Assembly: GCF_000220525.1 (NCBI RefSeq)
Contig: NZ_AFPK01000026.1
Location: forward strand, 62,001 to 126,000
DNA: 64,000 bases
Direction: 5' to 3'
Source of the DNA: Ochrovirga pacifica
Lineage (GTDB): Bacteria > Bacteroidota > Bacteroidia > Flavobacteriales > Flavobacteriaceae
In this document: positions 1-10,081 of the stretch, piece by piece
Layout: each line of letters begins with the position of its first letter
Position numbering within the stretch: the stretch's first letter is position 1
Program-made: the position numbers and the translations under genes
Notes under the pieces: generated by a model
What the model was told of the DNA's origin: nothing
Database searches by the model: none
Seen by the model: only the letters and a program-made list of their open reading frames with translations

Positions 1-900
1 CAATTAAGAAATACGTTAAAAGCAAAATCTGAAGCATTTAAAGATGTAGTAAAAATTGGACGTACACACTTAATGGATGCAACTCCATTAACGATTGGAC
101 AAGAATTTTCTGGATACGTTTCTCAATTAGACCATGGTTTAAAAGCTTTAAAAAACACATTGCCTCACTTAGCTGAATTGGCATTAGGAGGTACTGCAGT
201 AGGAACTGGATTAAACACTCCTGCTGGTTACGATGTATTGGTTGCTGAAAAAATCGCTGAATTTACAGGATTGCCTTTTGTTACAGCCGAAAATAAATTT
301 GAAGCTTTAGCTGCTCACGATGCTATTGTTGAGTCTCACGGAGCATTAAAACAATTGGCTGTTTCTTTAAATAAGATAGCCAATGATATCCGTTTAATGG
401 CTTCTGGACCTCGTTCTGGTATTGGAGAACTGATTATTCCTGCAAACGAGCCTGGTTCTTCTATTATGCCTGGTAAAGTAAACCCTACGCAAGCAGAAGC
501 AATTACAATGGTATGTGCTCAAGTTATGGGTAACGATGTTGCTATTGGAGTTGGTGGATTACAAGGTCACTACGAATTAAACGTATTTAAACCTGTAATG
601 GCTAAAAACCTAATTGAGTCTGCTCGTTTAATTGGAGATGCATGTGTTTCTTTTGAACAAAACTGTGCTATTGGAATTGAGCCTAACTATCCAGTTATTG
701 AAAAGTTATTAAACAACTCATTGATGTTGGTAACGGCTTTAAATACCAAAATTGGTTATTACAAAGCTGCTGAAATTGCAAATACTGCACACCAAAACGG
801 AACAACTTTAAAAGAAGAAGCTGTAAGATTAGGATATGTTACTCCAGAACAATATGACGAGTGGGTAAAACCTGAAGATATGACTGGATCATTAAAATAA
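1..900 (+). CDS. fumC: Fumarate hydratase class II, 3' part (5' end outside window)
   Basis: Converts fumarate to malate in the cytosolic TCA cycle. The reading frame is open from base 1, so the gene starts upstream; 299 C-terminal residues of the roughly 465 usual are present. Seen: [10 protein letters not shown] (active-site His region), [12 protein letters not shown], and the mobile catalytic loop [13 protein letters not shown] carrying the serine used by the fumarase/aspartase superfamily. The GRTHLxDATP form and the loop context favour fumarase over aspartate ammonia-lyase, which normally has GRTQLQDAVP. The internal ATG at 73 is not the start, because conserved sequence precedes it. The gene ends 25 bases before a strong hairpin shared with the convergent bshC. 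Confidence 0.95.
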   Translation, partial: QLRNTLKAKSEAFKDVVKIGRTHLMDATPLTIGQEFSGYVSQLDHGLKALKNTLPHLAELALGGTAVGTGLNTPAGYDVLVAEKIAEFTGLPFVTAENKFEALAAHDAIVESHGALKQLAVSLNKIANDIRLMASGPRSGIGELIIPANEPGSSIMPGKVNPTQAEAITMVCAQVMGNDVAIGVGGLQGHYELNVFKPVMAKNLIESARLIGDACVSFEQNCAIGIEPNYPVIEKLLNNSLMLVTALNTKIGYYKAAEIANTAHQNGTTLKEEAVRLGYVTPEQYDEWVKPEDMTGSLK

Positions 901-924
901 AACAATCTATATCTTAACAATAAC

Positions 925-952
925 AAAGGCTGCCTAAAAATAGGCAGCCTTT
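925..952. terminator. Bidirectional terminator between fumC and bshC
   Basis: A perfect 12-bp stem (AAAGGCTGCCTA / TAGGCAGCCTTT) with a 4-base AAAA loop lies between convergent genes. T residues end the plus side and A residues begin it, so it can work for both strands. Confidence 0.85.
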
Positions 953-956
953 AAGT

Positions 957-2552
957 TTATAATACAACTATACTAAAATTCTTTTCTAAAGGCTTTAAAG
1001 TTGTGAGCAATGTAGCAATCATTTCTTTTCCGTACACTTCATAAAACTGAGAAAAGTTTACCTGTCGTTCTTGTAAAGAATGATTGGGAAACAGCTGATT
1101 TTGCAATATTTCTAGTCGAGTTACATACTCATACATTCTTTTTTTCTCTGCTTTTAACAATCGTTTTTCTAAAGTTTCTAATCCCTTAATCTGTTTTGCT
1201 TTCTGTGCTTTAACCGCTCCAATAAAAGAAGCATCTGTTTGCCCAGCTATGCTTTCTAATTCTTTAAAGTTTGCTTCTAGAATTTGTTTTTTCTCCTCAA
1301 AATTAAAGTTGATGGTAGAACGTTGGTTTACTATTTTTTTAATCAACGTATGCTGATTGGCAAACAAGTCTTGAACAGTGACCTCTAATTTTTCTATTTT
1401 TTTTAGTTGTTTTTCAGTAACCAACAAAGCCGAATTTCTTAATAACAACATAGGAAAAGGCACGTTAAAAGATGCAAAGGTTGCTTTTAACTGCATCCAA
1501 TAAGCCAACTCACCACCTCCACCAACATAACACAAATTAGGAAGAATAACTTCCTGATACAAAGGTCTTAGCAACGCATTTCCTGAAAGAAACTCTAACT
1601 TATCTACATTAGAAAACAAATGCTCTGCACAAGAAAAATGCAAATCTGTATTGTTTACCCTATAACCATTTCCTTCTTTTACCACACGTTCTCTTAGCCC
1701 GTCTGCAATATAAAACAAGTTAATTTCCCTTACATTTACCTGATTAGGATATCCCTGTTTTGTTAATTGCTGATTGGTTTTTGTTACCTGCTGATAGGTT
1801 GTTTGCGCTACCAACTCTTTAAGAGCGTATGGCTTAAACAACGATTTTAATTTTGGATCATCTCCATCAATCACTACAACTCCGTGTTCACCAAACAAAA
1901 CATTCACTAAATAACGAGAAGCATCGGCTAAATTTTGATGTTCTACGTATGCTTTTTGAAACAAATCTCTTAGTTCCTCAGCATTTTTACCGTTGTTTAA
2001 TACTTCAGCAAACTTATTGTACACCTCTTCTAATCCATCAGTAGACAATCTCCCCACAGGTCCACCAGAATTTGTTTCCCATTTAATCTGTGTTCCTTTG
2101 GTATTAAAATACTGAATTTCTTCAAAGTCATGATCTTCTGAAGCCATCCAATACATAGGTACAAAATGCTGCTTCGGATAAGTTTGTTTTAACTCTTTGC
2201 ACAGGTTAATAACAGATATAATTTTATACAAAAAATACAAAGGTCCCGAAAACAAATTTAGTTGATGTCCTGTAGTTATGGTAAACGCATTAGGCAACAC
2301 TAAGTGATTGATGTGTTCTTGAGTAGCACCACTCAAACTAAACTCTTGATATTGTTTTTCTAAAGCACTTACCAAAACTTTTCTGTGTTCTGAAGAAAAA
2401 CTGGCTGCCTTTTCTTGAATTTGGGCTTCAAAATTTTGAAGTTTAGGATAACGATGATAAAAAGGTGCAAGTTCCTTCTTCTCTTCCAAATAATCCATTA
2501 CTATCTTAGAAAAATAACCAGTGTTGTTATAAGGGACTTCTAGGTGTTGCAT
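957..2552 (-). CDS. bshC: Bacillithiol biosynthesis cysteine-adding enzyme BshC
   Basis: Putative cysteine ligase that adds Cys to glucosaminyl-malate in the last step of bacillithiol synthesis; cytosolic. The 531 residues match the usual length. The N-terminus (MQHLEVPYNNTGYFSKIV) is typical, followed by the TTGHQLNLFSGPLYFLYK stretch, the YWMASEDHDFEEI motif, LCYVGGGGELAYW, and a long Lys/Glu-rich coiled coil over about residues 385-480. It lies at the end of a minus-strand thiol-redox group (peroxiredoxin, thioredoxin) but has its own promoter upstream. bshA and bshB are not in the window. Confidence 0.9.
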   Translation of the reverse strand: MQHLEVPYNNTGYFSKIVMDYLEEKKELAPFYHRYPKLQNFEAQIQEKAASFSSEHRKVLVSALEKQYQEFSLSGATQEHINHLVLPNAFTITTGHQLNLFSGPLYFLYKIISVINLCKELKQTYPKQHFVPMYWMASEDHDFEEIQYFNTKGTQIKWETNSGGPVGRLSTDGLEEVYNKFAEVLNNGKNAEELRDLFQKAYVEHQNLADASRYLVNVLFGEHGVVVIDGDDPKLKSLFKPYALKELVAQTTYQQVTKTNQQLTKQGYPNQVNVREINLFYIADGLRERVVKEGNGYRVNNTDLHFSCAEHLFSNVDKLEFLSGNALLRPLYQEVILPNLCYVGGGGELAYWMQLKATFASFNVPFPMLLLRNSALLVTEKQLKKIEKLEVTVQDLFANQHTLIKKIVNQRSTINFNFEEKKQILEANFKELESIAGQTDASFIGAVKAQKAKQIKGLETLEKRLLKAEKKRMYEYVTRLEILQNQLFPNHSLQERQVNFSQFYEVYGKEMIATLLTTLKPLEKNFSIVVL

Positions 2553-2585
2553 GAATGTTTACAAATGAAATATATGTCGTAAAAA

Positions 2586-2614
2586 CAAAATTAGAATTAC
2601 GAATTTACTATCAA
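2586..2614 (-). promoter_or_regulatory. Candidate bshC promoter
   Basis: On the minus strand, TTG (2614-2612), an 18-base spacer and TAATTTTG (2593-2586) match the Bacteroidota consensus TTG/TAnnTTTG. The -7 box ends 34 bases before the bshC ATG, so bshC can be transcribed separately from the upstream gene that ends at 2626. Confidence 0.55.
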
Positions 2615-2625
2615 AATTGTTTATA

Positions 2626-3402
2626 CTAAAAGTTATTAGAAGCGATGCTTTTTATATGTTTCCATCGGTTCCATGTTGTTTTGTTTCTCAATTTGTATAC
2701 CATAAAGCAACTTACGTCTAACAAAAAGTAAAACAAACTAATTCCGCTAGGAGGATTGTGACTTGGCAAAAACGAAAAAACACCAAAAGCAGTATTGGGC
2801 CATTTCCAACATCCAAAAGCAGTACCTCCTATTTCTAGTATGGCTACCAAAATGTACATTGCGTAAAAAAATAGCTTATCCTTGGGTCTTTTTAACAACA
2901 TTAAAAAAACGCATAGGGTCATTACAAAGCCAAATACATCGTTAAAAAAAATTAAATATACCAAAGACAATGTAGCTATTACATATGAAAATAGTTGCTC
3001 TATAGCCTGATTGTTTCTTCTAACAACCGAAGCTTTGCTAAACATTAAAATACGACCGTACAAAGCTGCATGGCCTAAAGGTACATAATGAGGTACATTT
3101 TCTAAACGGTAAGTATACATATCCAACCCTCTAGAAAAAAAGTGCTCGCCTAAAAAACCTATGATTACTGCGTAAATCATAGATTCTTTAACCCTAGGAG
3201 TAGAACGGAAATACATTTTTAGAAAACCTAAAAACATCAAAATATTGATAGGAAGTTGCGAAGGAGTTACGTGCTCTGCAAAGTAGAGACTATCAAAAAA
3301 CAAGACAAAAACAAAAAGGACAAAACGTCCTATTTCTCGATTAAAAACAGCTATTATTTTTTTTAATTCCAACGTCTCTACAGAAGCAATTTTTAATTTC
3401 AT
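2626..3402 (-). CDS. Multi-pass membrane protein, unknown function
   Basis: I do not recognise the family. The 258 residues show about six hydrophobic segments (roughly residues 25-45, 50-65, 75-90, 135-170, 178-197 and 220-238), no signal peptide and basic ends, as in an inner-membrane protein. The middle part carries HYVPLGHAALYGR, and a later loop reads WKWPNTAFGVFSFLPSHNPPSG; these conserved-looking polar motifs could line a site. It starts 14 bases after the Dph6-like gene ends, so the two are probably co-transcribed. Confidence 0.7.
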   Translation of the reverse strand: MKLKIASVETLELKKIIAVFNREIGRFVLFVFVLFFDSLYFAEHVTPSQLPINILMFLGFLKMYFRSTPRVKESMIYAVIIGFLGEHFFSRGLDMYTYRLENVPHYVPLGHAALYGRILMFSKASVVRRNNQAIEQLFSYVIATLSLVYLIFFNDVFGFVMTLCVFLMLLKRPKDKLFFYAMYILVAILEIGGTAFGCWKWPNTAFGVFSFLPSHNPPSGISLFYFLLDVSCFMVYKLRNKTTWNRWKHIKSIASNNF

Positions 3403-3416
3403 ATGGTAATTTTAAG

Positions 3417-4145
3417 TTACTCCAATAGCAAATCACAATACCAAAACCCAGTATCCCAAGTTACTTTTTGTTTATTTTGATGGCAATTATCATCATCATT
3501 TTCTGAGGACTGATATGTTTTGTATACCTTTTCTCCAATGGTAAAAGACACAGGGTGTTTAAAAATTGGTCCGTCAAAAACAAATGTATGAAACTCCCCA
3601 TGCTCTCCACAAACATCTACATTTTCTGGCAAATCTTCTATAAATTTTTCATCAATCACACGACCTACAAAACTTTGATCTAAAAATTGTGCATTTACAC
3701 AAACTGTGATGGCCTTAAACCCTAAGTCTATAAATTCTTGCAGTAAAGTCTTGGTATTTTGTTTCCATAATGGATACACACCTGTAATTCCTACTTCGGC
3801 CAATTTCAAGTCTCTATAGGCTTTTAAATCTTCTAAAAAAATATCACCAAACAAACCGTATTCATATTTTTGATTGGCAATTTTCTGCATATGGGTTTTC
3901 ATTATTGCATTGTATTCAGACATGCTTACATTTCCAGAAAACTCAATAGTTCGCAATGGCAATCCTATCGATTTTACTTGTGCTTGTAACAATTCTTCAC
4001 GCAAACCATGCATAGAAACACGTCCAAATTCTTTGTTTATATTGGTCAACAAAAAATCAACCTGATATTCAGATTGATTCAATGTTTTATACAAAGCTAA
4101 GGACGAGTCTTTACCCGAACTCCAATTAAAATAGGCTTTTTTCAA
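3417..4145 (-). CDS. Dph6-like ATP pyrophosphatase (diphthine-ammonia ligase family)
   Basis: A 242-residue PP-loop (adenine nucleotide alpha hydrolase) enzyme. The signature SSGKDS at residues 9-14 binds ATP, and the later segments GLFGDIFLEDLKAYR and GEHGEFHTFVFDGP are typical of the family. In eukaryotes the homologue amidates diphthine on EF-2. Bacteria do not make diphthamide, so the bacterial substrate is unknown and the annotation 'diphthine-ammonia ligase' should not be taken literally. It sits between the DUF6952-like gene and a membrane protein in one minus-strand run. Confidence 0.85.
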   Translation of the reverse strand: MKKAYFNWSSGKDSSLALYKTLNQSEYQVDFLLTNINKEFGRVSMHGLREELLQAQVKSIGLPLRTIEFSGNVSMSEYNAIMKTHMQKIANQKYEYGLFGDIFLEDLKAYRDLKLAEVGITGVYPLWKQNTKTLLQEFIDLGFKAITVCVNAQFLDQSFVGRVIDEKFIEDLPENVDVCGEHGEFHTFVFDGPIFKHPVSFTIGEKVYKTYQSSENDDDNCHQNKQKVTWDTGFWYCDLLLE

Positions 4146-4172
4146 ACTTTTACTCTAGTGATTATTTATCAA

Positions 4173-4430
4173 TTATTGATCTATTGATCCTAAGACACGC
4201 TTCATAAAATTATTCAACGCTTCTTTTTGTGGTACTCCGTTTTTGATTTCCTTATCTACTTCAATCGCTCCGTACAAGTTAGAAATAATTTCTCCCAACA
4301 CATCTAGTTCTTCATCTTTTAATGAGGATACTTCTGTTAAAGACTCTAGTACTTCTAATGTTTCGTGAATATAATCTACGTCGTTCTCAGCTATAAACTG
4401 AGTTACATGTTTAATTACTGGTAACTTCAT
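4173..4430 (-). CDS. Small DUF6952-like protein overlapping thioredoxin
   Basis: An 85-residue acidic, helix-rich protein (MKLPVIKHVTQFI then two predicted helices) resembling the Bacteroidota DUF6952 family; function unknown. I chose ATG at 4430, because the one-codon-longer start would be TTG. The start lies 20 bases inside the 3' end of the thioredoxin gene in another frame, so the two are probably translationally coupled. That coupling suggests a role alongside the thioredoxin, but nothing in the sequence shows a redox site: there is no Cys. Confidence 0.8.
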   Translation of the reverse strand: MKLPVIKHVTQFIAENDVDYIHETLEVLESLTEVSSLKDEELDVLGEIISNLYGAIEVDKEIKNGVPQKEALNNFMKRVLGSIDQ

Positions 4431-4722
4431 CAATAAAAGATTTTAAAACATCTGCTTTGTTAGTTTGTACTTGTTTTACCAATTCTCCACCTTTGAATGC
4501 GGCAAATGTTGGTAAATTGTTTACTTCGGCTAATTTTCTTGATTCAGGGTATTTTTCAGCATCAACTACTAAAAACTCTGCACTTTCAGTTTCCGATGAA
4601 AATTTTTTAAATTTTGGTTTCATAATTCTACAGTTTCCACACCAGCTGGCAGAGTACTGTACAAAAACTAAATCGTTGTTACTTACTTCTTCTTGAAGTG
4701 TATCGGTGGTTAATTCTCTCAT
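4411..4722 (-). CDS. Thioredoxin family protein
   Basis: A 103-residue single-domain thioredoxin fold. The active site is WCGNC (C28, C31) within the strand-helix YSASWCGNCRIMKPKF, and the cis-Pro loop reads NNLPTFAAF. The CGNC motif differs from the CGPC of general thioredoxins, so it may serve a dedicated partner such as the neighbouring peroxiredoxin. Start: ATG 4722 gives the family-like MREL; ATG 4731 would add three residues. It lies 161 bases downstream of the peroxiredoxin gene with a terminator between, and overlaps the next small gene. Confidence 0.88.
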   Translation of the reverse strand: MRELTTDTLQEEVSNNDLVFVQYSASWCGNCRIMKPKFKKFSSETESAEFLVVDAEKYPESRKLAEVNNLPTFAAFKGGELVKQVQTNKADVLKSFIDEVTSN

Positions 4723-4767
4723 AATTTTCAATTTTTATGGATTGATAAATTTTGTTTGGTAGGTACA

Positions 4768-4815
4768 AAAAACCGGATGAACCATTCATCTGTTTGAAAC
4801 ACCCGGCTTTTTTGT
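4768..4815 (-). terminator. Terminator after peroxiredoxin
   Basis: On the minus strand AAAGCCGGGTG pairs with CATCCGGTTTT (two G-T pairs) and a T-run follows. It separates the peroxiredoxin gene from the thioredoxin unit. Confidence 0.65.
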
Positions 4816-4883
4816 TTTTAAAACTAGTAGTTTATAAAGTTAAACGTAGCAACTTTACAAACTTTTAACTGTTACTTTTGCTA

Positions 4884-5525
4884 TTAGTTTTTAGCTAAAT
4901 AAGCAGCTGTAGATTTTGCATCGGCTCCCATTGCTTCTTTACCTTCTTCCCAGTTTGCAGGACATACTTCTCCATGAGTTTGTACGTGAGCATAAGCATC
5001 AATCAATCTTAGGAATTCGTTTACGTTACGTCCTACAGGCATGTGGTTAATTCCTTCGTGGAATACAGTTCCTTCTTCATCAATTAAGTAAGTAGCACGG
5101 TAAGTTACATTGTCTCCTTCTTTAATATAAGTTCCTGTTTCCTCGTTGTAAGTTTCGTCAGTAATGTCTAAAATCCCTAAAACTTCGGCCAAATTTCTAT
5201 TAGAATCTGCTAACAATGGGTAAGTAACTCCTTCAATTCCTCCGTTGTCTTTTGCAGTACTTAACCAAGCAAAATGCACTTCTGGAGTATCACAAGAAGC
5301 ACCAATCACTACGGTGTTTCTTTTTTCGAACTCACCTAAAGCAGCTTGAAAAGCGTGTAATTCTGTTGGACACACAAAAGTAAAATCTTTTGGGTACCAG
5401 AACAACAATACTTTTTTCTTATTGTTAATTGCTTCTTCTAATACGTTTACTTTAAAAGTATCCCCTAATTCGTTCATTGCATCTACTGCTAAATTTGGAA
5501 ATTTCTTCCCTACTGCTGTTGCCAT
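4884..5525 (-). CDS. 2-Cys peroxiredoxin (AhpC/Prx1 class)
   Basis: Reduces hydrogen peroxide and alkyl hydroperoxides in the cytosol. Of 213 residues, the peroxidatic Cys52 sits in FTFVCPTE after FWYPKD, and the resolving Cys188 is in EVCPANW near the C-terminus, so this is a typical 2-Cys enzyme. The catalytic Thr/Ser of PxxT/SxxC is present (PTE follows Cys). Its likely electron donor is the thioredoxin encoded next. A candidate -7 box TACATTTG lies about 40 bases upstream (5572-5565) without a good -33 partner. The intergenic region is shared with divergent msrA. Confidence 0.93.
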   Translation of the reverse strand: MATAVGKKFPNLAVDAMNELGDTFKVNVLEEAINNKKKVLLFWYPKDFTFVCPTELHAFQAALGEFEKRNTVVIGASCDTPEVHFAWLSTAKDNGGIEGVTYPLLADSNRNLAEVLGILDITDETYNEETGTYIKEGDNVTYRATYLIDEEGTVFHEGINHMPVGRNVNEFLRLIDAYAHVQTHGEVCPANWEEGKEAMGADAKSTAAYLAKN

Positions 5526-5733
5526 AATTTATTTTATTTATTGATTTGATTAAATATTCTATTACAAATGTAAGTGCAAAGTTTTATCTCACCATAAATT
5601 TTCAATCTATTGTTTTTATATCCATATTGATTTTATCAATAGTAAAAATTATTGCATTGTAATTCTCAATACGTATTCTCTTCCAATTTTGTAATTTAAC
5701 ATTTTATCATCGACCTAATATTAAAATAACCTT

Positions 5734-6309
5734 ATGAGATATTTAATTATTCTTTTGATTTCTTTTAATTCTTTGGCACAAACCAAAGCTCCAATCAACC
5801 CCAATTTAAAGGTTGCCTATTTTGCTAGCGGATGTTTTTGGTGTGTAGAAGCTATTTATGAAAGTATTCCTGGAGTAGAGGAAGTAATTTCTGGATACGC
5901 AGGTAGTAGCGTAAAAAACCCTACTTACAGAACTATAAAAGATACTGGGCATGCAGAAACGGTTGCTGTTTATTACCACCCTAACCAAGTAAATTTTAAA
6001 ACTTTGGTAAAAGCATATTACGATTCTCAAGATCCTACTACCGTGGGACAAAAACCCGATTTTGGAAAAAGTTACAGATCTATCATTTTTTACAACAATG
6101 CAGAAGAGCAAAACATTGCTTGGGATGCGTTTAAAATCATCAACAAAAAACACAACGGAAAAGCAGTTACTAGCATCGAGAAAATTGGAAAGTTTTATCC
6201 TGCTGAAGACTACCATCAAGATTTTGAAAAAAGAAATCCTAATCACCCTTATATCAAAGCAGTTTCTATTCCTAGACTGAATCGATTTAAAGAAAAGTTT
6301 TTTGATTAA
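5734..6309 (+). CDS. msrA: Peptide-methionine (S)-S-oxide reductase, exported
   Basis: Repairs S-methionine sulfoxide in proteins. The catalytic motif GCFWC has Cys34 as nucleophile; the family hallmark VEEVISGYAGSSVKNPTY and EDYHQDF follow. An N-terminal hydrophobic segment ending SLAQ (residues 1-15) looks like a signal peptide, so this copy probably acts in the periplasm. No MsrB domain is fused: the 191 residues hold only MsrA. It is divergent from the peroxiredoxin gene, so both may answer to oxidative stress. Confidence 0.93.
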   Translation: MRYLIILLISFNSLAQTKAPINPNLKVAYFASGCFWCVEAIYESIPGVEEVISGYAGSSVKNPTYRTIKDTGHAETVAVYYHPNQVNFKTLVKAYYDSQDPTTVGQKPDFGKSYRSIIFYNNAEEQNIAWDAFKIINKKHNGKAVTSIEKIGKFYPAEDYHQDFEKRNPNHPYIKAVSIPRLNRFKEKFFD

Positions 6310-6370
6310 GCTATTGATCTTTTTGGGTTTTCTTGATTTTTTTGTAATTTAAGTGGAAAACAAAAAAGAC

Positions 6371-6670
6371 ATGAACACAACAAAATTTGATACTTTGGCA
6401 AACGCCACCAATCACCTAACCAACCTAGGTTATACTGATAATTTTATAGCAAAAGATAGTACAATTCAGGCTCTTTACTCTAAAAAAAATTTTAAACCTA
6501 CGGAATTAAGAATTGACGAAAAATATCGTTTTGAAGGAATGACCAATCCATCGGATCAATCGGAATTATTTGCGATAACTGCCAATGATGGAACTAAAGG
6601 AACTTTAACCATGTCGTACAGTGCAGAGAGCAATCAGAATAGAGAGTTAATTAAACAAATAGAATCATAA
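6371..6670 (+). CDS. Small conserved Bacteroidota protein
   Basis: A 99-residue soluble protein (MNTTKFDTLANATNHLTNLGY). It resembles small Bacteroidota proteins often labelled 'phosphoribosylpyrophosphate synthetase', a name not justified here because no PRPP or ATP site is visible. Motifs seen are DTLANATNHL near the start, YRFEGMTNPSDQSELFAI in the middle and GTKGTLTMSY. ATG 6371 is chosen; an in-frame GTG at 6353 is less likely. Function unknown. Confidence 0.75.
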   Translation: MNTTKFDTLANATNHLTNLGYTDNFIAKDSTIQALYSKKNFKPTELRIDEKYRFEGMTNPSDQSELFAITANDGTKGTLTMSYSAESNQNRELIKQIES

Positions 6671-6720
6671 CTAACAATTTTGTAAAGGTGACATAGCACT
6701 TATACCTATTTATCCTAATA

Positions 6721-6759
6721 AAAAGAGCGTAAAATATAACAACTATTTTACGCTCTTTT
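6721..6759. terminator. Bidirectional terminator before convergent ligA
   Basis: A perfect 16-bp stem (AAAAGAGCGTAAAATA / TATTTTACGCTCTTTT) around a short loop, ending in T residues on both strands, between convergent genes. Confidence 0.9.
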
Positions 6760-6768
6760 TATTGGTTT

Positions 6769-8809
<2,041 letters not shown>

Positions 8810-8854
8810 CTTTTTACTTATTTTGCTAACACTAAATTTTGCGATTGCCTTTTT

Positions 8855-9433
8855 ATGGAGATTTTTGATTTGTTAAAACAAAATTTTTCTAAAACGCTAC
8901 AACTTTCCAATTCAGAATTGGAAGAAATCTGTAGTAAGTTTAACAAGCACCTAATTTCTAAGGGTGATTTTTTATTAGAACAAGGAAACATTTGCAAATT
9001 TGAAGGCTTTGTGATTGAGGGCTGTTTTAGAATTTTTTCTATTGATAAAAAAGGAAAAGAAAACTCTTTGTATTTTGCCGTAAAAGATTGGTGGCTAATG
9101 GACCTAGACAGCTTTATGAACCAGACTCCTTCAGAACTAAACATACAAGCCTTGGAAAATAGCACTATTTTATGGATTGATAAATCCACCAAAGAAAAAT
9201 TATACAACGAAGTTCCTGTAGTAGAAAAACTTTTTAGAATGATGTCTCAAAAAGCTATTGCTGCTTGGCAAAGAAGAGTCATTAGAAACAAATGCTTTAC
9301 TGCCAAAGAGCGTTACTTTTACTTTTTAGAAACCTATCCAGACATTGCAAAAAAATTAACCGATAGACAGATTTCTAGTTATTTAGGAGTTACTCATGAG
9401 TTTTTATGTAAAATAAAAAAGCAATCTTCTTAA
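8855..9433 (+). CDS. Crp/Fnr family transcriptional regulator
   Basis: A 192-residue regulator: cyclic-nucleotide-binding-like beta-roll (about residues 15-120) then a C-terminal winged HTH (LTDRQISSYLGVTHEFLCKI, about 167-187). The phosphate-binding cassette of true CRP is not conserved and no Fnr-type Cys cluster is seen, so the effector is unknown; this is usual for flavobacterial members. It lies 152 bases upstream of a GlcG-like gene, and a 16-bp palindrome in that gap is a likely binding site. It probably regulates the following two-gene unit. Confidence 0.88.
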   Translation: MEIFDLLKQNFSKTLQLSNSELEEICSKFNKHLISKGDFLLEQGNICKFEGFVIEGCFRIFSIDKKGKENSLYFAVKDWWLMDLDSFMNQTPSELNIQALENSTILWIDKSTKEKLYNEVPVVEKLFRMMSQKAIAAWQRRVIRNKCFTAKERYFYFLETYPDIAKKLTDRQISSYLGVTHEFLCKIKKQSS

Positions 9434-9447
9434 TCTATTTATAGTTC

Positions 9448-9475
9448 TTGTTGAACTTGTTCAACTATATTTTTG
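9448..9475 (+). promoter_or_regulatory. Promoter with 16-bp palindromic operator
   Basis: TTG (9448-9450), a 17-base spacer and TATTTTTG (9468-9475) form a Bacteroidota-type promoter 110 bases upstream of the GlcG-like ATG. The perfect inverted repeat GTTGAAC-TT-GTTCAAC (9450-9465) fills the spacer. It is too tight for an RNA hairpin but ideal for a dimeric regulator, presumably the adjacent Crp-like protein. Confidence 0.6.
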
Positions 9476-9585
9476 TTTGATTTTTCAATTTTTGTGTTTC
9501 ACAAAAAGTAAATTTCACCATGAAAAATGTATTATTTGTTTTAACAAACAATTTAAGTGTAGACCTAATCAAACAACAACATAGA

Positions 9586-10068
9586 ATGAAAATAAAAATC
9601 AATTCTCTGTTAATTTTAATGCTATCTTTGGTTACTTTAACACAAGCGCAAACCTCTTCAGAATTAAAATTAAACGAAGCAGAACATGCCATTACAGTTG
9701 CCAAAACCAAAGCCAAAGAACTTGGTACACTGGTAAACATTGCCGTTGTAGATTCTGGGGCAAACTTGGTTGCTTTTGTTAGAATGGATAAATCTTATTT
9801 AGGAAGTATAGATGTTGCAATCAAAAAGGCAAAAACAGCTAGGTATTTTGATATAGACACAGGAAAACTAGGAGAGCTTACACAACCTGGTGGAATTATT
9901 TACAACATAGAACACTCTAACGGAGGACTGATTACGTTTCCTGGGGGAATTCCTATCAAAGATAAAAATGATGCTATTATTGGAGCTGTTGGTGTAAGTG
10001 GTGGTACCATTGAACAAGACAGAGCCATTGCCACAGCTGCTGCCAATGCTATACGTAACAATCAATAA
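9586..10068 (+). CDS. Secreted GlcG/HbpS family protein
   Basis: A 160-residue protein with a signal peptide (MKIKINSLLILMLSLVTLTQAQ) and the GlcG/HbpS domain: NIAVVDSGANLVAFVRMD, GGLITFPGGIPI and IGAVGVSGGTIEQDRAIATAA. The family binds haem or small cofactors, or is found near oxidoreductases; the ligand here is unknown. ATG 9586 is chosen because it begins the signal peptide; the longer frame from 9520 would bury it. It is followed after 13 bases by a propeller gene, so the two exported proteins are likely co-expressed. Confidence 0.85.
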   Translation: MKIKINSLLILMLSLVTLTQAQTSSELKLNEAEHAITVAKTKAKELGTLVNIAVVDSGANLVAFVRMDKSYLGSIDVAIKKAKTARYFDIDTGKLGELTQPGGIIYNIEHSNGGLITFPGGIPIKDKNDAIIGAVGVSGGTIEQDRAIATAAANAIRNNQ

Positions 10069-10081
10069 AAAAACATACATT

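Noticed and set aside
5806-6246. 146-codon open frame antisense to msrA
   Set aside because: It mirrors the intact msrA gene, has Phe/Ile/Ser-rich composition and no recognisable motif; a shadow frame.
6353-6370. GTG start for the small protein at 6371
   Set aside because: ATG at 6371 gives the family-like N-terminus; the extra six residues have no support.
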